From assembly GCA_018266795.1 (NCBI GenBank), contig JAFDZV010000012.1, positions 124,001-188,000 of the forward strand: DNA of 64,000 bases, given 5' to 3'. The translations under genes and the position numbers were made by a program. This DNA is from Bacteroidota bacterium (GTDB lineage Bacteria > Bacteroidota > Ignavibacteria > OLB7). The notes below the pieces were generated by a model. That model had not been told where the DNA came from and searched no databases. It was given only the letters and a program-made list of their open reading frames with translations. Every line of letters begins with the position of its first letter. The first letter of the stretch is position 1. Positions 30,777 through 39,960 of this stretch are shown piece after piece.

Positions 30777-31733
30777 GTGAATCCGATCGATCACTACGGC
30801 GAATCACTCGTCCTGCGCGTCAACGAGCTCTTCTACGATCATGAGAACGATGATTACCGCGACGTGCATGAAGAGATGCTCGGACGCGAGGGAGAACGGT
30901 GGCGCATTCGTGCAGAGCGCTTCTTCCGGTTCGCCGGCCCCGCAACGGTGATCGATATCGGCAGCGGTGCCGGGCTCGTAGGCATGTCGATCGGCGGTGC
31001 GATGCGTGCGGATGACCGTTTGATCTGTGCCGATCTCTCGGGCGGAATGCTGGAGGTCGCCCGGCGCAACCTTCAACGCCTGAAGCTGCACCCGGCGCTG
31101 GAGTTCGTGAAGATCTCCGGAGCACTTCCCTACCGTCTCCCATTCGGCGACGAGACCGCCGACGTGGTCACGATGAACTCCGTGCTGCACCACGTGAAGG
31201 ATACCGCCGGCTTTCTCGCAGAGATCGATCGGATCCTGAAGCCTGCGGGGCTTGTCATGATCGGCCATGAGCCGAACCGGGCATTCAACCAGTCGTGGCT
31301 GCTCCGCCTGAACTATGCGCTCCTTCGCCCTCTGTTCATCCCGAAGAATTTCCTGAAGGATCTTCTGCTGAAGACCGGCCTGCGCGCCGCCGCGGAGCGG
31401 CTGTACTATGCCGTGCGACCCGGCAAGCGCCGTGTTGCCGGCGAAATGCTCGACCGCATCAATGCCGTGCTCGCCGCGGAGAAACTCTTCGATCGTCCCC
31501 TGCGCCTTGCGGAGATCGCCCTGATCACCGACATCCGTGATGCCGAGGGTTTCATCGGCAACACCCTCCTCCCCGACTTCGAGCTCGCGGACTTCGAGAC
31601 CTATCACCCCATTTCCCTCGTCTCGATCAAGTATGGCAACACGGCGTTCATCGGCTGGCTGGACCGGCTGCTCGAGCGGCGGTACCCGACACGCGGCGCC
31701 ACCTTCTTTGCCGTCTACCGAAAGCGAATGTAG
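30777..31733 (+). CDS. Class I SAM-dependent methyltransferase
   Basis: The frame is open well upstream, but recognisable sequence begins at a GTG (30777, VNPIDHYGESLVLRVNEL); no ATG is available nearby, and the first in-frame ATG would cut into the domain. The SAM motif I is VIDIGSGAGLVGMSIG (about residues 61-76), motif II ADLSGGMLEVARRNL, and the post-motif MNSVLHHVKDTAGFLAEI. A long C-terminal half (~170 residues) is helical and has no known family to me. It follows pyrG by 143 bases. The substrate is not evident; such proteins methylate small molecules, lipids or quinone precursors. Confidence 0.75.
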   Translation: MNPIDHYGESLVLRVNELFYDHENDDYRDVHEEMLGREGERWRIRAERFFRFAGPATVIDIGSGAGLVGMSIGGAMRADDRLICADLSGGMLEVARRNLQRLKLHPALEFVKISGALPYRLPFGDETADVVTMNSVLHHVKDTAGFLAEIDRILKPAGLVMIGHEPNRAFNQSWLLRLNYALLRPLFIPKNFLKDLLLKTGLRAAAERLYYAVRPGKRRVAGEMLDRINAVLAAEKLFDRPLRLAEIALITDIRDAEGFIGNTLLPDFELADFETYHPISLVSIKYGNTAFIGWLDRLLERRYPTRGATFFAVYRKRM

Positions 31734-32073
31734 GCGCACGTTTTCTCCTCTGAGCTCCGCCAGGAGCGGCCGCTTCGTTATCGCGGAGTTCTCTTCGCGA
31801 CGAACCCGGGAAAGCACCGGCTGCTCCCTGCGGGGGCTTGTGACCGCGAGGAAACGAGATCCTACAGATAGGCCACACTGAACCGGATACCGGCCATTGT
31901 GCATCGCCGGTGTATGCGTTGTCGATCGCCGAGGCCACCATCCCATCGCACACGGCCACGCACTGCATCTCTGAGCGGCATGCAACGAAAGCCATCCTAT
32001 CTGTAGCAGCCGTTCCCATTCTTCTCATCAAAGCTCCGTCAGCGCCCTATCTGTCAAGATCCTCAGACACAAC
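31734..32073. other. Noncoding stretch with CCTATCTGTAG inverted repeats
   Basis: Between two convergent genes. CCTACAGATAGG occurs near 31863 and its inverse CCTATCTGTAG near 31996, a further CCTATCTGTCAAGATCC near 32046. The pairs could bracket a 150-190-base unit. No gene is supported. Confidence 0.4.
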
Positions 32074-32871
32074 CTAGTCGCTGAAGCGGCGGTCGAACCG
32101 GCGCAGCCTCATCCCCACCACATTCCTGCGCAGATGCACCGGACGTTGCCCCCGCTTCTCCACGTTGCGTCGCTTTGCCGCGATGTTGAGCATCTCCACG
32201 AAGATGCTGAACGCCATCGCGGAATACATGTAGGCCTTCGGTATCTCGATGTGCACCGCCTCCATGGCGAGCGAAAAGCCGATCAGCAGAAGGAAGGAGA
32301 GCGCCAGCATCTTCACGCTCGGGTGGTGCATCACGAAGTCGCCCACGGGACGCCCCACGACGAACATGAATCCAAGCGAGAGCACCACGGCGATGATCAT
32401 CACAATGACGTGCTCCGTCATGCCGACGGCGGTAACGATCGAGTCCAGCGAGAAGACGAGGTTCAACAGGCCGATCTGGATCACCGTCTGTACGAAGCCG
32501 TTGCCTCCATGTTCATTTTCATCCGCCTCATCCGGCCCCTCCAGCTTGTGATGGATCTCCTTGGTCGACTTGTAGATCAGGAAGAGACCGCCTCCCATCA
32601 GGATCAGATCGCGCCCCGTTACGTCGTGGCCGGAAATCCTGAACAGCGGGTTCTGGAGCCCGATGATCCAACCGATCATGAAGATCAGCGCGATGCGAAT
32701 GGCTCCGGCAAGGATTAGACCGATCAACCGAGCGCGGCCGCGCCGCTGCTCGGGAAGACGCGACGCGAGAATGGAGATGAAGATGATGTTGTCTACGCCG
32801 AGAACAATCTCCATCAGGGTCAGTGCGGCGATACTGGCCCAGACAGTGGGGTCGGAGAAAATGTTGAACAT
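32074..32871 (-). CDS. TerC family integral membrane protein
   Basis: The 265-residue protein has the TerC signature: LEIVLGVDNIIFISIL-type (here LMEIVLGVDNIIFISILASR) with acidic residues in the first helix, and LLNLVFSLDSIVTAVGM in the fourth segment. Seven membrane segments are spread over the length, broken by a charged loop around LEGPDEADENEHGG. TerC proteins are linked to tellurite resistance and to manganese or calcium export during protein secretion. It stands alone, with noncoding flanks of 340 and 450 bases. Confidence 0.9.
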   Translation of the reverse strand: MFNIFSDPTVWASIAALTLMEIVLGVDNIIFISILASRLPEQRRGRARLIGLILAGAIRIALIFMIGWIIGLQNPLFRISGHDVTGRDLILMGGGLFLIYKSTKEIHHKLEGPDEADENEHGGNGFVQTVIQIGLLNLVFSLDSIVTAVGMTEHVIVMIIAVVLSLGFMFVVGRPVGDFVMHHPSVKMLALSFLLLIGFSLAMEAVHIEIPKAYMYSAMAFSIFVEMLNIAAKRRNVEKRGQRPVHLRRNVVGMRLRRFDRRFSD

Positions 32872-33321
32872 GGCAGCCGTTGTCGAGGCTTGTAGGGAGA
32901 GCGAATGAATTGGTTGGTCGCGCGATGCGCGATCGCGGATGTTGTCGCGAGGCGTGTGGCAGCATGTGTGCCGCTCTCATTGCACACGGTCCGGAAGCCG
33001 CAAAGATACTCTTCGAGGCAGCTACACCGGCACGCGCAGCAAGGCATTCAACGTACGGCTTCAGCGCCATGTTGCACCGGTGTTACACGATGGGACAGGC
33101 GCGTCCTTCAACCACAACAACCGTCGGTGCACGTATCTCCCCGCACTCATCGAACATGCTGCTCGGTGAGGAGGGAATTCCATTGCGCAAACCGTCACTC
33201 GAATATTCGGACCGGGCATCCTGCAGTATGCCATACCTCCCCGGGAGGCATGCTGACCAGCAGGGGGGATGAACGCCCTCACATCGTGCTCGGTCGGCCC
33301 ATCACGAACGGAGGAACCTTC
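32872..33321. other. Divergent intergenic region
   Basis: About 450 bases between the terC start (minus) and the ARPP-1-like gene (plus), so it should carry both promoters. A strong GGAGG ribosome site is at about 33310-33315. No gene or repeat was recognised. Confidence 0.35.
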
Positions 33322-34368
33322 ATGGGATCATCAACTCTGCGCGCGCTTTCCTTCACGTTCCCGGTTCTGCTGCTCGCGTTGTTCGCAGCAACGATGGCGG
33401 CATTCGCTCAGCCGCGGAACCAGCTCAACGCCGGGGACTACGGGCTTTCCGGACCGTTCACGCACAAGAATCTGACCATCTATCTGGTGCACGGCCATGA
33501 TCGTGCCGCCGGGAAGGAGATCCTGACGCTGCAGGAGGCGTTGGATCGCAATCTCGTTACCGTGTATGAAACCGGATCGGTCAACGAGCTGGCAATCGAA
33601 AACTCATCGGCGGACCACGAAGTGTTCGTGCAGGCCGGCGACATCGTTCGTGGAGGACGCCAGGACCGCGTTCTCTCCTACGATCTGATCCTCCCTGCGA
33701 AGTCCGGCCGCATTCCCATCGCATCGTTCTGCGTGGAGCACGGGCGGTGGGCACAGCGCGGCACGGAGCCCTCCGCGAAATTCAGCACGTCCACCAATCA
33801 GCTCGCCGGTCGCGATCTGAAGCTGGCCGCGAAGCGCCTGCGCTCGCAGGACGAAGTCTGGAAGCAGGTGGAGGAGACACAGGGGAAATTGAACGACAAG
33901 CTGAAGACGCGGGTGAACTCGCCGATCTCCGAGACCAGCATGGAGCTGGCTCTTGCCGACACCGCCGTGCAGATGAACACGGAGGAATATGTCAAGGCGC
34001 TTTCAACGATCATCGAAGGGAAGAGCGATGTGATTGGATTCGTGTTCGCCATCAACGGAAGCGTAAACAGCGGCGACGTCTATGCTTCAGGCGCGCTGTT
34101 CCGCAAGCTCTGGCCGAAGCTGTTGAATGCGTGCGCCGTGGAGGCGATTGCCGAGCGGAAGGATGGCGAGGCGATGCCTGCAGGGCCAACAGCGGCCGAT
34201 GTACGCGCCGCACTTGCCGATCCCGAGAAGGAGAAGCCGCAGGTGAACGATGTGAACAGGCGCGTTCGTGTGGTGGTGAAGGAATCCAAGCAAAACGTCT
34301 TCTTCGAGACACGTGATCGCGAGCGGAACGATGAATGGGTGCACCGCAACTACATCAAGCTGGATTGA
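33322..34368 (+). CDS. Secreted ARPP-1-domain-like protein
   Basis: The start at 33322 (MGSSTLRALSFTFPVLLLAL) has a signal peptide ending AFAQ and a GGAGG ribosome site 8 bases before. The mature 320 residues match the ARPP-1 (ARG and rhodanese-phosphatase-superfamily-associated) domain in style: LTIYLVHGHDRA, EALDRNLVTVYETGSVNELA, IENSSADHEVFVQAGDIVRG and RVLSYDLILPAKSGRIPI. The family was described around phosphatase and rhodanese neighbours; no enzyme role is established. Here it is secreted and stands alone upstream of a strong hairpin. Family assignment is from pattern recall, not a search. Confidence 0.7.
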   Translation: MGSSTLRALSFTFPVLLLALFAATMAAFAQPRNQLNAGDYGLSGPFTHKNLTIYLVHGHDRAAGKEILTLQEALDRNLVTVYETGSVNELAIENSSADHEVFVQAGDIVRGGRQDRVLSYDLILPAKSGRIPIASFCVEHGRWAQRGTEPSAKFSTSTNQLAGRDLKLAAKRLRSQDEVWKQVEETQGKLNDKLKTRVNSPISETSMELALADTAVQMNTEEYVKALSTIIEGKSDVIGFVFAINGSVNSGDVYASGALFRKLWPKLLNACAVEAIAERKDGEAMPAGPTAADVRAALADPEKEKPQVNDVNRRVRVVVKESKQNVFFETRDRERNDEWVHRNYIKLD

Positions 34369-34678
34369 GCACGGATGGCCGGGACAGGATCTCCCTGGTC
34401 ACCCACAGTCGCGTTGCATGGGGAGATACACCACCCCGCTGCGCTCAGGACAGGAGCATTCGTACTTGGCGCCCGCGCAACCCCGTTGCGGCGGGCGCCG
34501 CGCGTAACACGCCATCGATATCTCCTGGGAGCATACCACCCATCAACGACGGGCACGCCATGACGTTATCGATGGTGTTAAACGTTGACCCCGCCCAACT
34601 ATATTGCGTTCCGTGTGGGCGTACCACTCCAGGAAGTCCGGAGCGTGATGCGGGATCCAGATTACACTTTCGGTAGCC
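34369..34678. other. Intergenic region with a strong hairpin
   Basis: Between two plus-strand genes. A long GC-rich hairpin sits at 34468-34499; the last ~180 bases should hold the promoter of the TPR gene. Confidence 0.4.
34468..34499 (+). terminator. Terminator-like hairpin
   Basis: A perfect 9-bp stem GGCGCCCGC/GCGGGCGCC (34468-34476 with 34491-34499) continues as GCAAC/GTTGC around a CCC loop, giving about 14 bp with one bulge. No T-run follows. It lies 100 bases after the ARPP-1-like gene. Confidence 0.65.
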
Positions 34679-35587
34679 ATGCAGAACGACGAGCAGGACA
34701 GGATCGTTCAGGACTATCTCCGTCAGTCGATGGAGATCCTCAGGAATCGCGGCGAGCGCACCGGGCTGGACACGTTGGAATCCATCGCCCGCGAGGCCGG
34801 CATGGGCGACGAGGAGATCGCCCGGATAAAGGCGGCCGCGCACGAGCACTTCGAACGCGGAAGCGGGTTCCTGCGGCATCGCCAGTGGGACGATGCGATC
34901 AAGGAGCTCACGATGGCCAGGGCGCTGAACCCGGTGGACGTGCCAACCCTGAGCGGGCTGGCTCAGGCCCATGCCGGGCGCTGGCGTGAGAAGAAGTCGC
35001 ACGCGGACAGCCAGCAGGCGGAGGAGCTCGCGCGGCGGTGCATCGAGTTCGATCCGGACCACGAGGCATCGTTCCAGCTTCTCGAGGAACTGCATCCCTC
35101 TCACGGCGCACCGGTCATTCCCACGACACCGGCCGACCTTGGAGCCTATGCAACCAACGTCCGCGCCAGGGTCAGGCGCACCATCGTCTTCAGCGTTCTC
35201 GGGACGATCGTTGCTTCGTTCATCGCTCTCGGTATCATCGGCAGCCAGATGAAGAAGAGCAAACCGGACATTCCGGTTCCGATCACGCTCGTCTCCAACC
35301 CTGCAATGCCCGGCATGCAACTGCATCTCGATCGTGCCGCATTGATGGACTCGGACAACGTCTTCTGCGTGCGCGGCGATGTGAGCCCTCCGCTCGATGC
35401 CGGCGGCAAGGCGACGCAGCCAACCTCCATCAACCTTCGTCTCGATCTCTTCGATGCAAGCGGAGTGCGCCTTGTTGCGGACACCTTCGCGGTGACGCCG
35501 TGCAAGGTGCACACCGGATTCTACTTCGTTCACCGGGATGAGCAGTACAATAAACGCATTGCATCTGCGCGTCTTACCCCGCTCTGA
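34679..35587 (+). CDS. TPR-containing single-pass membrane protein
   Basis: The 302-residue protein starts MQNDEQDRIVQDYLRQSMEIL, a cytosolic helical region with a DUF-like EAGMGDEEIARIKAA stretch, then TPR units (FLRHRQWDDAIKELTMARAL; EELARRCIEFDPDHEASFQL). One membrane segment lies at about residues 165-185 (IVFSVLGTIVASFIALGIIG). The C-terminal ~110 residues are a beta-rich extracytoplasmic domain with LHLDRAALMDSDNVFCVRG. I do not know the family. It precedes the GH113-like lipoprotein by 23 bases and may be co-expressed with it. Confidence 0.75.
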   Translation: MQNDEQDRIVQDYLRQSMEILRNRGERTGLDTLESIAREAGMGDEEIARIKAAAHEHFERGSGFLRHRQWDDAIKELTMARALNPVDVPTLSGLAQAHAGRWREKKSHADSQQAEELARRCIEFDPDHEASFQLLEELHPSHGAPVIPTTPADLGAYATNVRARVRRTIVFSVLGTIVASFIALGIIGSQMKKSKPDIPVPITLVSNPAMPGMQLHLDRAALMDSDNVFCVRGDVSPPLDAGGKATQPTSINLRLDLFDASGVRLVADTFAVTPCKVHTGFYFVHRDEQYNKRIASARLTPL

Positions 35588-35610
35588 AACGTACCGATGA
35601 TTCACGAACG

Positions 35611-36783
35611 ATGCATACCGGACATCCATACCATGTTGTGATGATAGCTCTTGTCTGCGCTCTCGCCTGCGCGACGGGCCTTGCCGGATGCCACAATGCC
35701 CGGTCCCGGAGCGGATCGCTGCAGGCGGCAATCCCTCCCAGCGCGCCGGTGACAAGCCTGCCGCGCCCGCTGCCGGAGGATTTTCAGCGCGGCGTGAACT
35801 ATGCGCACATCCACAGCCGCGGCCATGGATACGGATCGCAGATCTCCGCTGCACAGCTCGATACGCTGCATCGGCTGGGAGTGAATGCAATCGCCATTAC
35901 ACCGTTCGGGTTCCAGCGCGGTGCGCATGCGGCAGGCATGGCGGGCTTCCCGATCGATACCTCACGGCGTCGCGGTGATCCCTCGATGACGACGGACGAT
36001 CTGGACCTCGAGATTGCCAACGCGCACGAACGGGGCGTCAAGGTTGTACTGAAGCCGCAACTCTGGTCCAATGATTTCTGGGATGGAGGCGAGTGGCATG
36101 GTTCGGTGGATCAGGATTCCCCGGCCGCACACGCAAGCTGGTGGAATTCCTATCGCGCGTTCGCGCTGCATTACGCCGAGGTTGCCGAGCGCGGCCACGC
36201 GGACATGTATTGCATCGGCACGGAACTGGTGCGCATGACAACGCGATACCCCGATGAGTGGCGCACACTGATCGGAGATATTCGCAAGGTCTATCATGGA
36301 AAGCTGAGCTATGCGGCCCACTGGGAACACGAGTTCGATTCCATCCCGTTCTGGGACGCGCTGGACTACATCGGCATCACCGCCTACTTCCCGCTGAACG
36401 TGAGCGACAGCGCAAACGTGGACCAACTGGTTGCCGCCTGGAAGCCGCATCGGGAGCGGATCGAGCGTCTCGAGAAACGCTTCTCGCGCCCCGTCCTCTT
36501 CCTCGAGGCGGGCTATCGCCCTGCAACGGGAACGTACCGGGAGCCATGGGTCTACGAGGGAGGCTCACCTGACGCGGCAATTCAGGCTCGCGGTTACGAG
36601 GCGCTGTTCCGCGCCTTCAGCGATGCGCCATGGTGGCGCGGCGTGTACTTCTGGAAGTGCTTTACCGATCCCGCCGCCGCCGAGATGCATGGCGAGGACA
36701 TGGGCTTCTGCTTCCGCGGCCGCCCCGCGGAGCGCGTTGTTGCCGCGTGGTTCGGCGGAACATGCTCCTGCGTGGATCAGTAG
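35611..36783 (+). CDS. GH113-like lipoprotein glycosidase
   Basis: The 390-residue precursor has a lipobox signal (VCALACATGLAGC). The body is a TIM barrel of the glycoside-hydrolase GH113/GTA-TIM type: RGVNYAHIHSRGHGYGS, LHRLGVNAIAITPFGFQ, GVKVVLKPQLWSN. The probable acid/base Glu is in YCIGTELVRMT, and the nucleophile in VLFLEAGYRP. Also conserved is LDYIGITAYFPL. Family members are endo-beta-mannanases or uncharacterised; an extra C-terminal Cys tail is unusual. Membrane-anchored, facing the periplasm. It lies 15 bases from the convergent Ycf48-type gene. Confidence 0.82.
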   Translation: MHTGHPYHVVMIALVCALACATGLAGCHNARSRSGSLQAAIPPSAPVTSLPRPLPEDFQRGVNYAHIHSRGHGYGSQISAAQLDTLHRLGVNAIAITPFGFQRGAHAAGMAGFPIDTSRRRGDPSMTTDDLDLEIANAHERGVKVVLKPQLWSNDFWDGGEWHGSVDQDSPAAHASWWNSYRAFALHYAEVAERGHADMYCIGTELVRMTTRYPDEWRTLIGDIRKVYHGKLSYAAHWEHEFDSIPFWDALDYIGITAYFPLNVSDSANVDQLVAAWKPHRERIERLEKRFSRPVLFLEAGYRPATGTYREPWVYEGGSPDAAIQARGYEALFRAFSDAPWWRGVYFWKCFTDPAAAEMHGEDMGFCFRGRPAERVVAAWFGGTCSCVDQ

Positions 36784-36798
36784 CGGACATGTTCGTGT

Positions 36799-39018
36799 TC
36801 AACGAACGATCGTGAGCATGCTCATCACACGATATCCCATCGCTTCGGCAACAACATAGTAGATGCCTGATGGCAGCGCTATGCAATCGATCTCCGCCAG
36901 CGTTGCGCCCGTTGCCGATGCTACCTGCGGCTTCACAACACCACTCATCTCTTCTCCGATCGTGTTGTAGAGATGAAACACCGCTCCCGATCCGCCGGCA
37001 TTGAACAGCCGGATTATGGCGACATTGTGCGCCGGGTTTGGAGCCACGCTCATCCGCATCGCATCTCCGGCAACGCCGGTCATGTTGTTTTCCACATCCG
37101 CCGGTAGCGGCTGCGGCAGCACCTTGCGAAGGAGCAGGCTGTTGCCGGTGACCAGTATGGTCTGCCGGTCCGGGAGCATGTTCACGCGATAGAACGGCTG
37201 CGTACTGTCGGAAGGTTGTGGAGGCCACGGATACTCCCGTTGCCAGATGCGTCCACCATCGGATGTTGAGAGGATCGCTCCCTTGAACGTGACAGCATAG
37301 CCGACCTTGTCGTTGAAGAAGCGGATGTCGGAGACGGGGCCTGGCGCGCCGGTTGCCACCGAGTCCCACATATCGCCGCCGTTGTCGGTATGGTAGATGA
37401 TGCCGTTGTTTCCACCGACGAAGCCGTGTTGTGCGTCGAGGAAGAATGATCGCTTCAACGAGTTATAGCCGGGGCGATCGAGCACTCTCTGCCAATTGGC
37501 ACCGGTGTCGAGTGTTTTGAACAGTACCTCGTGACTCGTTGCAGCAACGCTGTCCTTCACCCATCGCGACGCTGTCACGAACGCAATACCAGGACGCACG
37601 GCATCCACGGCAAACACGAGACCGCTATCGACACCTGTGAGCCCCGGAATTGGCGCTCCATGCCAGTTATTGCCGCCATCGTTTGTAAAATAGACGAGAT
37701 TAGACGCCGAGCATACACCGAAATTTGCATCGGAAAAATTCATGGCCCAGAACTGTAAAGCCGGCGGATCGATGACATTGTGCGCATAATCCCAAGTTAG
37801 CCCTTGGTTGGTCGATACAAACATTTGATCATATGCTCCACTGAGCAGCCCGCGATTGGATGCAAGGAATTGAGTGCTGATAAGGTTATTACCAAGATTC
37901 AGCACATGCAGATCGTTCCATGTTGCACCACCATCGGTGGTCCTGAGATATGCATTACCGAACAACACCATGCCTGTATCACGGTCAACAAACGATATAT
38001 CAAGAAGAGACTCCAAGGTCGGAGTGTTGAATGGAGTATACGATATTGTGCGCCACGTTGCTCCACCATCATCCGTTGCCATGACTGAGGCCTGTATCCC
38101 CACTGTAAAACCGTGCAGGCTATCTCGAAAAACAACATCATTATACAGTGCCCATGTTTCCTCGGCATTGAAATCTGTATTCCAGCTCCATGTTCGCCCC
38201 CCGTCACTCGACTGGGCAATCTTTGAGTCGTTAATGCGATCGCCAACAACTACTGCATGCACCGTATCGAACAGCCACACAGCACCCATGAACCGGTATC
38301 CAATGGTATCGGCATTGAACGATGTCCATGTCGACCCGCCGTCGCTCGTCCCCAACGTGATCCCATGATTCCCCACGGCAAGGCCATATCGTTCATTCGC
38401 AAATCGAACGGAGTACAGCCATTGATTCGTACCGGACGGGACCGCATTCCAATCCGCACCGCCATTCGTTGTTCGCACTATCGTCCCGCTATCGCCTACT
38501 GCCACTCCTTCGCTCGCATTTGGGAACGCGATATGGCGCAACGTCCGGCTTACCGTGCTCCCCTGCCGGCTCCATGTCTTACCGCTGTCGATCGTCCTTA
38601 GGATCGTCCCGCCGGCACCGCAGGCATACCCTACCTTCGGAGATGGAAACGACACCGACCAGAGCCTGGTGTTTACACCTGATGAACCTGCTGTCCAGGT
38701 TGCTCCCGCATCGGACGATCGGAGAATCGTTCCACTGTCGCCTACCGCAACCAGAATCGAACCCTGCAAGCGTGCAACCGCACAGATGTCGTTATACGTT
38801 CCGCTGTATGGCTGCATCCAGCGAACACCTCCATCGGTGGAGCGAAGCACCTTGCCGTATGCACCGACAATGACGATGGTGTGATCATCGACCAGCGTGA
38901 TGCCGAAGTTGTCGGTTGCAATTCGCTGCCACGGCTGCGCGTGTAGATGGTGGTTTGTAACCACCGCGACAAGACATAATGATATTCGGAGCAGCCATGC
39001 ATGTAAACGTTTCATCAT
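36799..39018 (-). CDS. Secreted Ycf48-type beta-propeller protein with sorting domain
   Basis: The 739-residue precursor begins MMKRLHAWLLRISLCLVAVV with a signal peptide ending HLHAQ. Residues ~25-640 contain about thirteen copies of a [ST]-x-D/N-G-G-x-x-W repeat (RSTDGGVRW, RSSDAGATW, GTSDGGSTW, STSDGGRIW and others), the Ycf48/BNR propeller motif of photosystem assembly factors and sialidase-like Asp boxes. In this group they are surface proteins of unknown role. The last ~90 residues are a type IX sorting domain (MSVAPNPAHNVAIIRLF, HLYNTIGEEMSG). The part near 37700-38200 is visibly more A/T-rich than its surroundings. Confidence 0.85.
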   Translation of the reverse strand: MMKRLHAWLLRISLCLVAVVTNHHLHAQPWQRIATDNFGITLVDDHTIVIVGAYGKVLRSTDGGVRWMQPYSGTYNDICAVARLQGSILVAVGDSGTILRSSDAGATWTAGSSGVNTRLWSVSFPSPKVGYACGAGGTILRTIDSGKTWSRQGSTVSRTLRHIAFPNASEGVAVGDSGTIVRTTNGGADWNAVPSGTNQWLYSVRFANERYGLAVGNHGITLGTSDGGSTWTSFNADTIGYRFMGAVWLFDTVHAVVVGDRINDSKIAQSSDGGRTWSWNTDFNAEETWALYNDVVFRDSLHGFTVGIQASVMATDDGGATWRTISYTPFNTPTLESLLDISFVDRDTGMVLFGNAYLRTTDGGATWNDLHVLNLGNNLISTQFLASNRGLLSGAYDQMFVSTNQGLTWDYAHNVIDPPALQFWAMNFSDANFGVCSASNLVYFTNDGGNNWHGAPIPGLTGVDSGLVFAVDAVRPGIAFVTASRWVKDSVAATSHEVLFKTLDTGANWQRVLDRPGYNSLKRSFFLDAQHGFVGGNNGIIYHTDNGGDMWDSVATGAPGPVSDIRFFNDKVGYAVTFKGAILSTSDGGRIWQREYPWPPQPSDSTQPFYRVNMLPDRQTILVTGNSLLLRKVLPQPLPADVENNMTGVAGDAMRMSVAPNPAHNVAIIRLFNAGGSGAVFHLYNTIGEEMSGVVKPQVASATGATLAEIDCIALPSGIYYVVAEAMGYRVMSMLTIVR

Positions 39019-39102
39019 TATAACCTCTTTATCCTAACTCATTGAACGGTATGCACCTATCCGTGGAACCTGCGGCGACAATTCTTGCGAAGTTACCGAG
39101 AG

Positions 39103-39145
39103 ATCTGTACGTACCAGTCTAAGGCTCCGACAGGTACGTACAGAT
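39103..39145 (-). terminator. Hairpin downstream of the Cys-rich gene
   Basis: A perfect 13-bp stem ATCTGTACGTACC/GGTACGTACAGAT with a 17-base loop lies 23 bases past the stop of the minus-strand gene at 39168. No T-run follows on that strand. The plus strand has a TTTT run just after. Confidence 0.7.
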
Positions 39146-39167
39146 TGCTTTTAGAAGACACTACCCT

Positions 39168-39734
39168 CTATTGCGGGCACACTGGCCTGCAATTCGGATC
39201 TGTACAGTCTGAGGTATTTGCGTGCCACAGAAAAGTCGGCCATACTGTCGGAGGCATTGGAGGAGGATTGGAGGTGCAGCAGATCGTATATGCGTCGATG
39301 CATGCACCCTCAGCCCCCGGACAGGGAACCCACGGTCCTGAACCATTGATCGGGTCTCGAGTGACGCAACTCGCCCATCCCGTGTTGATCTGGACCGACA
39401 TGCTCGGACATGTCGGACACGTAAAGCCGGCAGGGTTTGCTTTCACGAGTGCCAATCCAAGATCGCGCATCATCTGTCCATCCGGATTGTTCACGTCACA
39501 CCCGGAACCCAGAAGCACACTGTTGATCTCATAGGACTTCGGCATAAGCCCAGGGCCTGTAAAGCAATAGCAGATCGTTACGTCACAATGCTGCCCATTG
39601 CTGAACGGAAAGTTCGGCCACGTGACACATCCTCCATTCACCCATCCGGGGTGACACTGCGCCGCGGCACGTTGCGTGCACAACGCCATGCACGCGATCG
39701 CCAGTACGACCGCCAGAGTCGATGCTTGTCGCAT
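39168..39734 (-). CDS. Cys-rich secreted protein of unknown function
   Basis: I place the start at 39734 (MRQASTLAVVLAIACMALC), where a GGAGG ribosome site lies 7 bases upstream and a signal peptide ends AAAQC. The mature ~160 residues contain about fourteen cysteines in pairs (VTICYCFTG, FTCPTCPSM, YTICCTSNP, DCTDPNCRPVC). This suggests a disulfide- or metal-rich surface domain. No family is recognised. It stands upstream, on the same strand, of the Ycf48-type gene, with a hairpin between them. Confidence 0.7.
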   Translation of the reverse strand: MRQASTLAVVLAIACMALCTQRAAAQCHPGWVNGGCVTWPNFPFSNGQHCDVTICYCFTGPGLMPKSYEINSVLLGSGCDVNNPDGQMMRDLGLALVKANPAGFTCPTCPSMSVQINTGWASCVTRDPINGSGPWVPCPGAEGACIDAYTICCTSNPPPMPPTVWPTFLWHANTSDCTDPNCRPVCPQ

Positions 39735-39898
39735 TGAATCCTCCGATTGAACCGAAACTGTGAGATTAAGGAGGGTATGTAGATCGTGTGGTAAGGCCCA
39801 ACATATCATTCCCGGATATGCGGAGCAATAGCAACGATCGGCATCCCGTTCGTGCGAATTTCCGCATGCCCGAGAACGTGCGCATCCCCCACAAACGC

Positions 39899-39937
39899 CA
39901 CGCGCCCGCGGGGAAATGTATCCGCCGCGGGCGCGTG
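39899..39937. terminator. Terminator hairpin after rsgA
   Basis: A 13-bp GC-rich stem (ACGCGCCCGCGG plus one outer C-G pair, 39899-39911 with 39925-39937) has a 13-base loop. It lies just past the stop of rsgA (39961) and before the Cys-rich gene; on the minus strand a GTTTGTGG follows. Confidence 0.7.
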
Positions 39938-39960
39938 CCTGTTTCGCTCACAACCCACTG

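Noticed and set aside
39085-39534. A plus-strand frame over the Cys-rich gene
   Set aside because: It has no signal or domain, while the opposite strand has a ribosome site, signal peptide and ordered cysteines.
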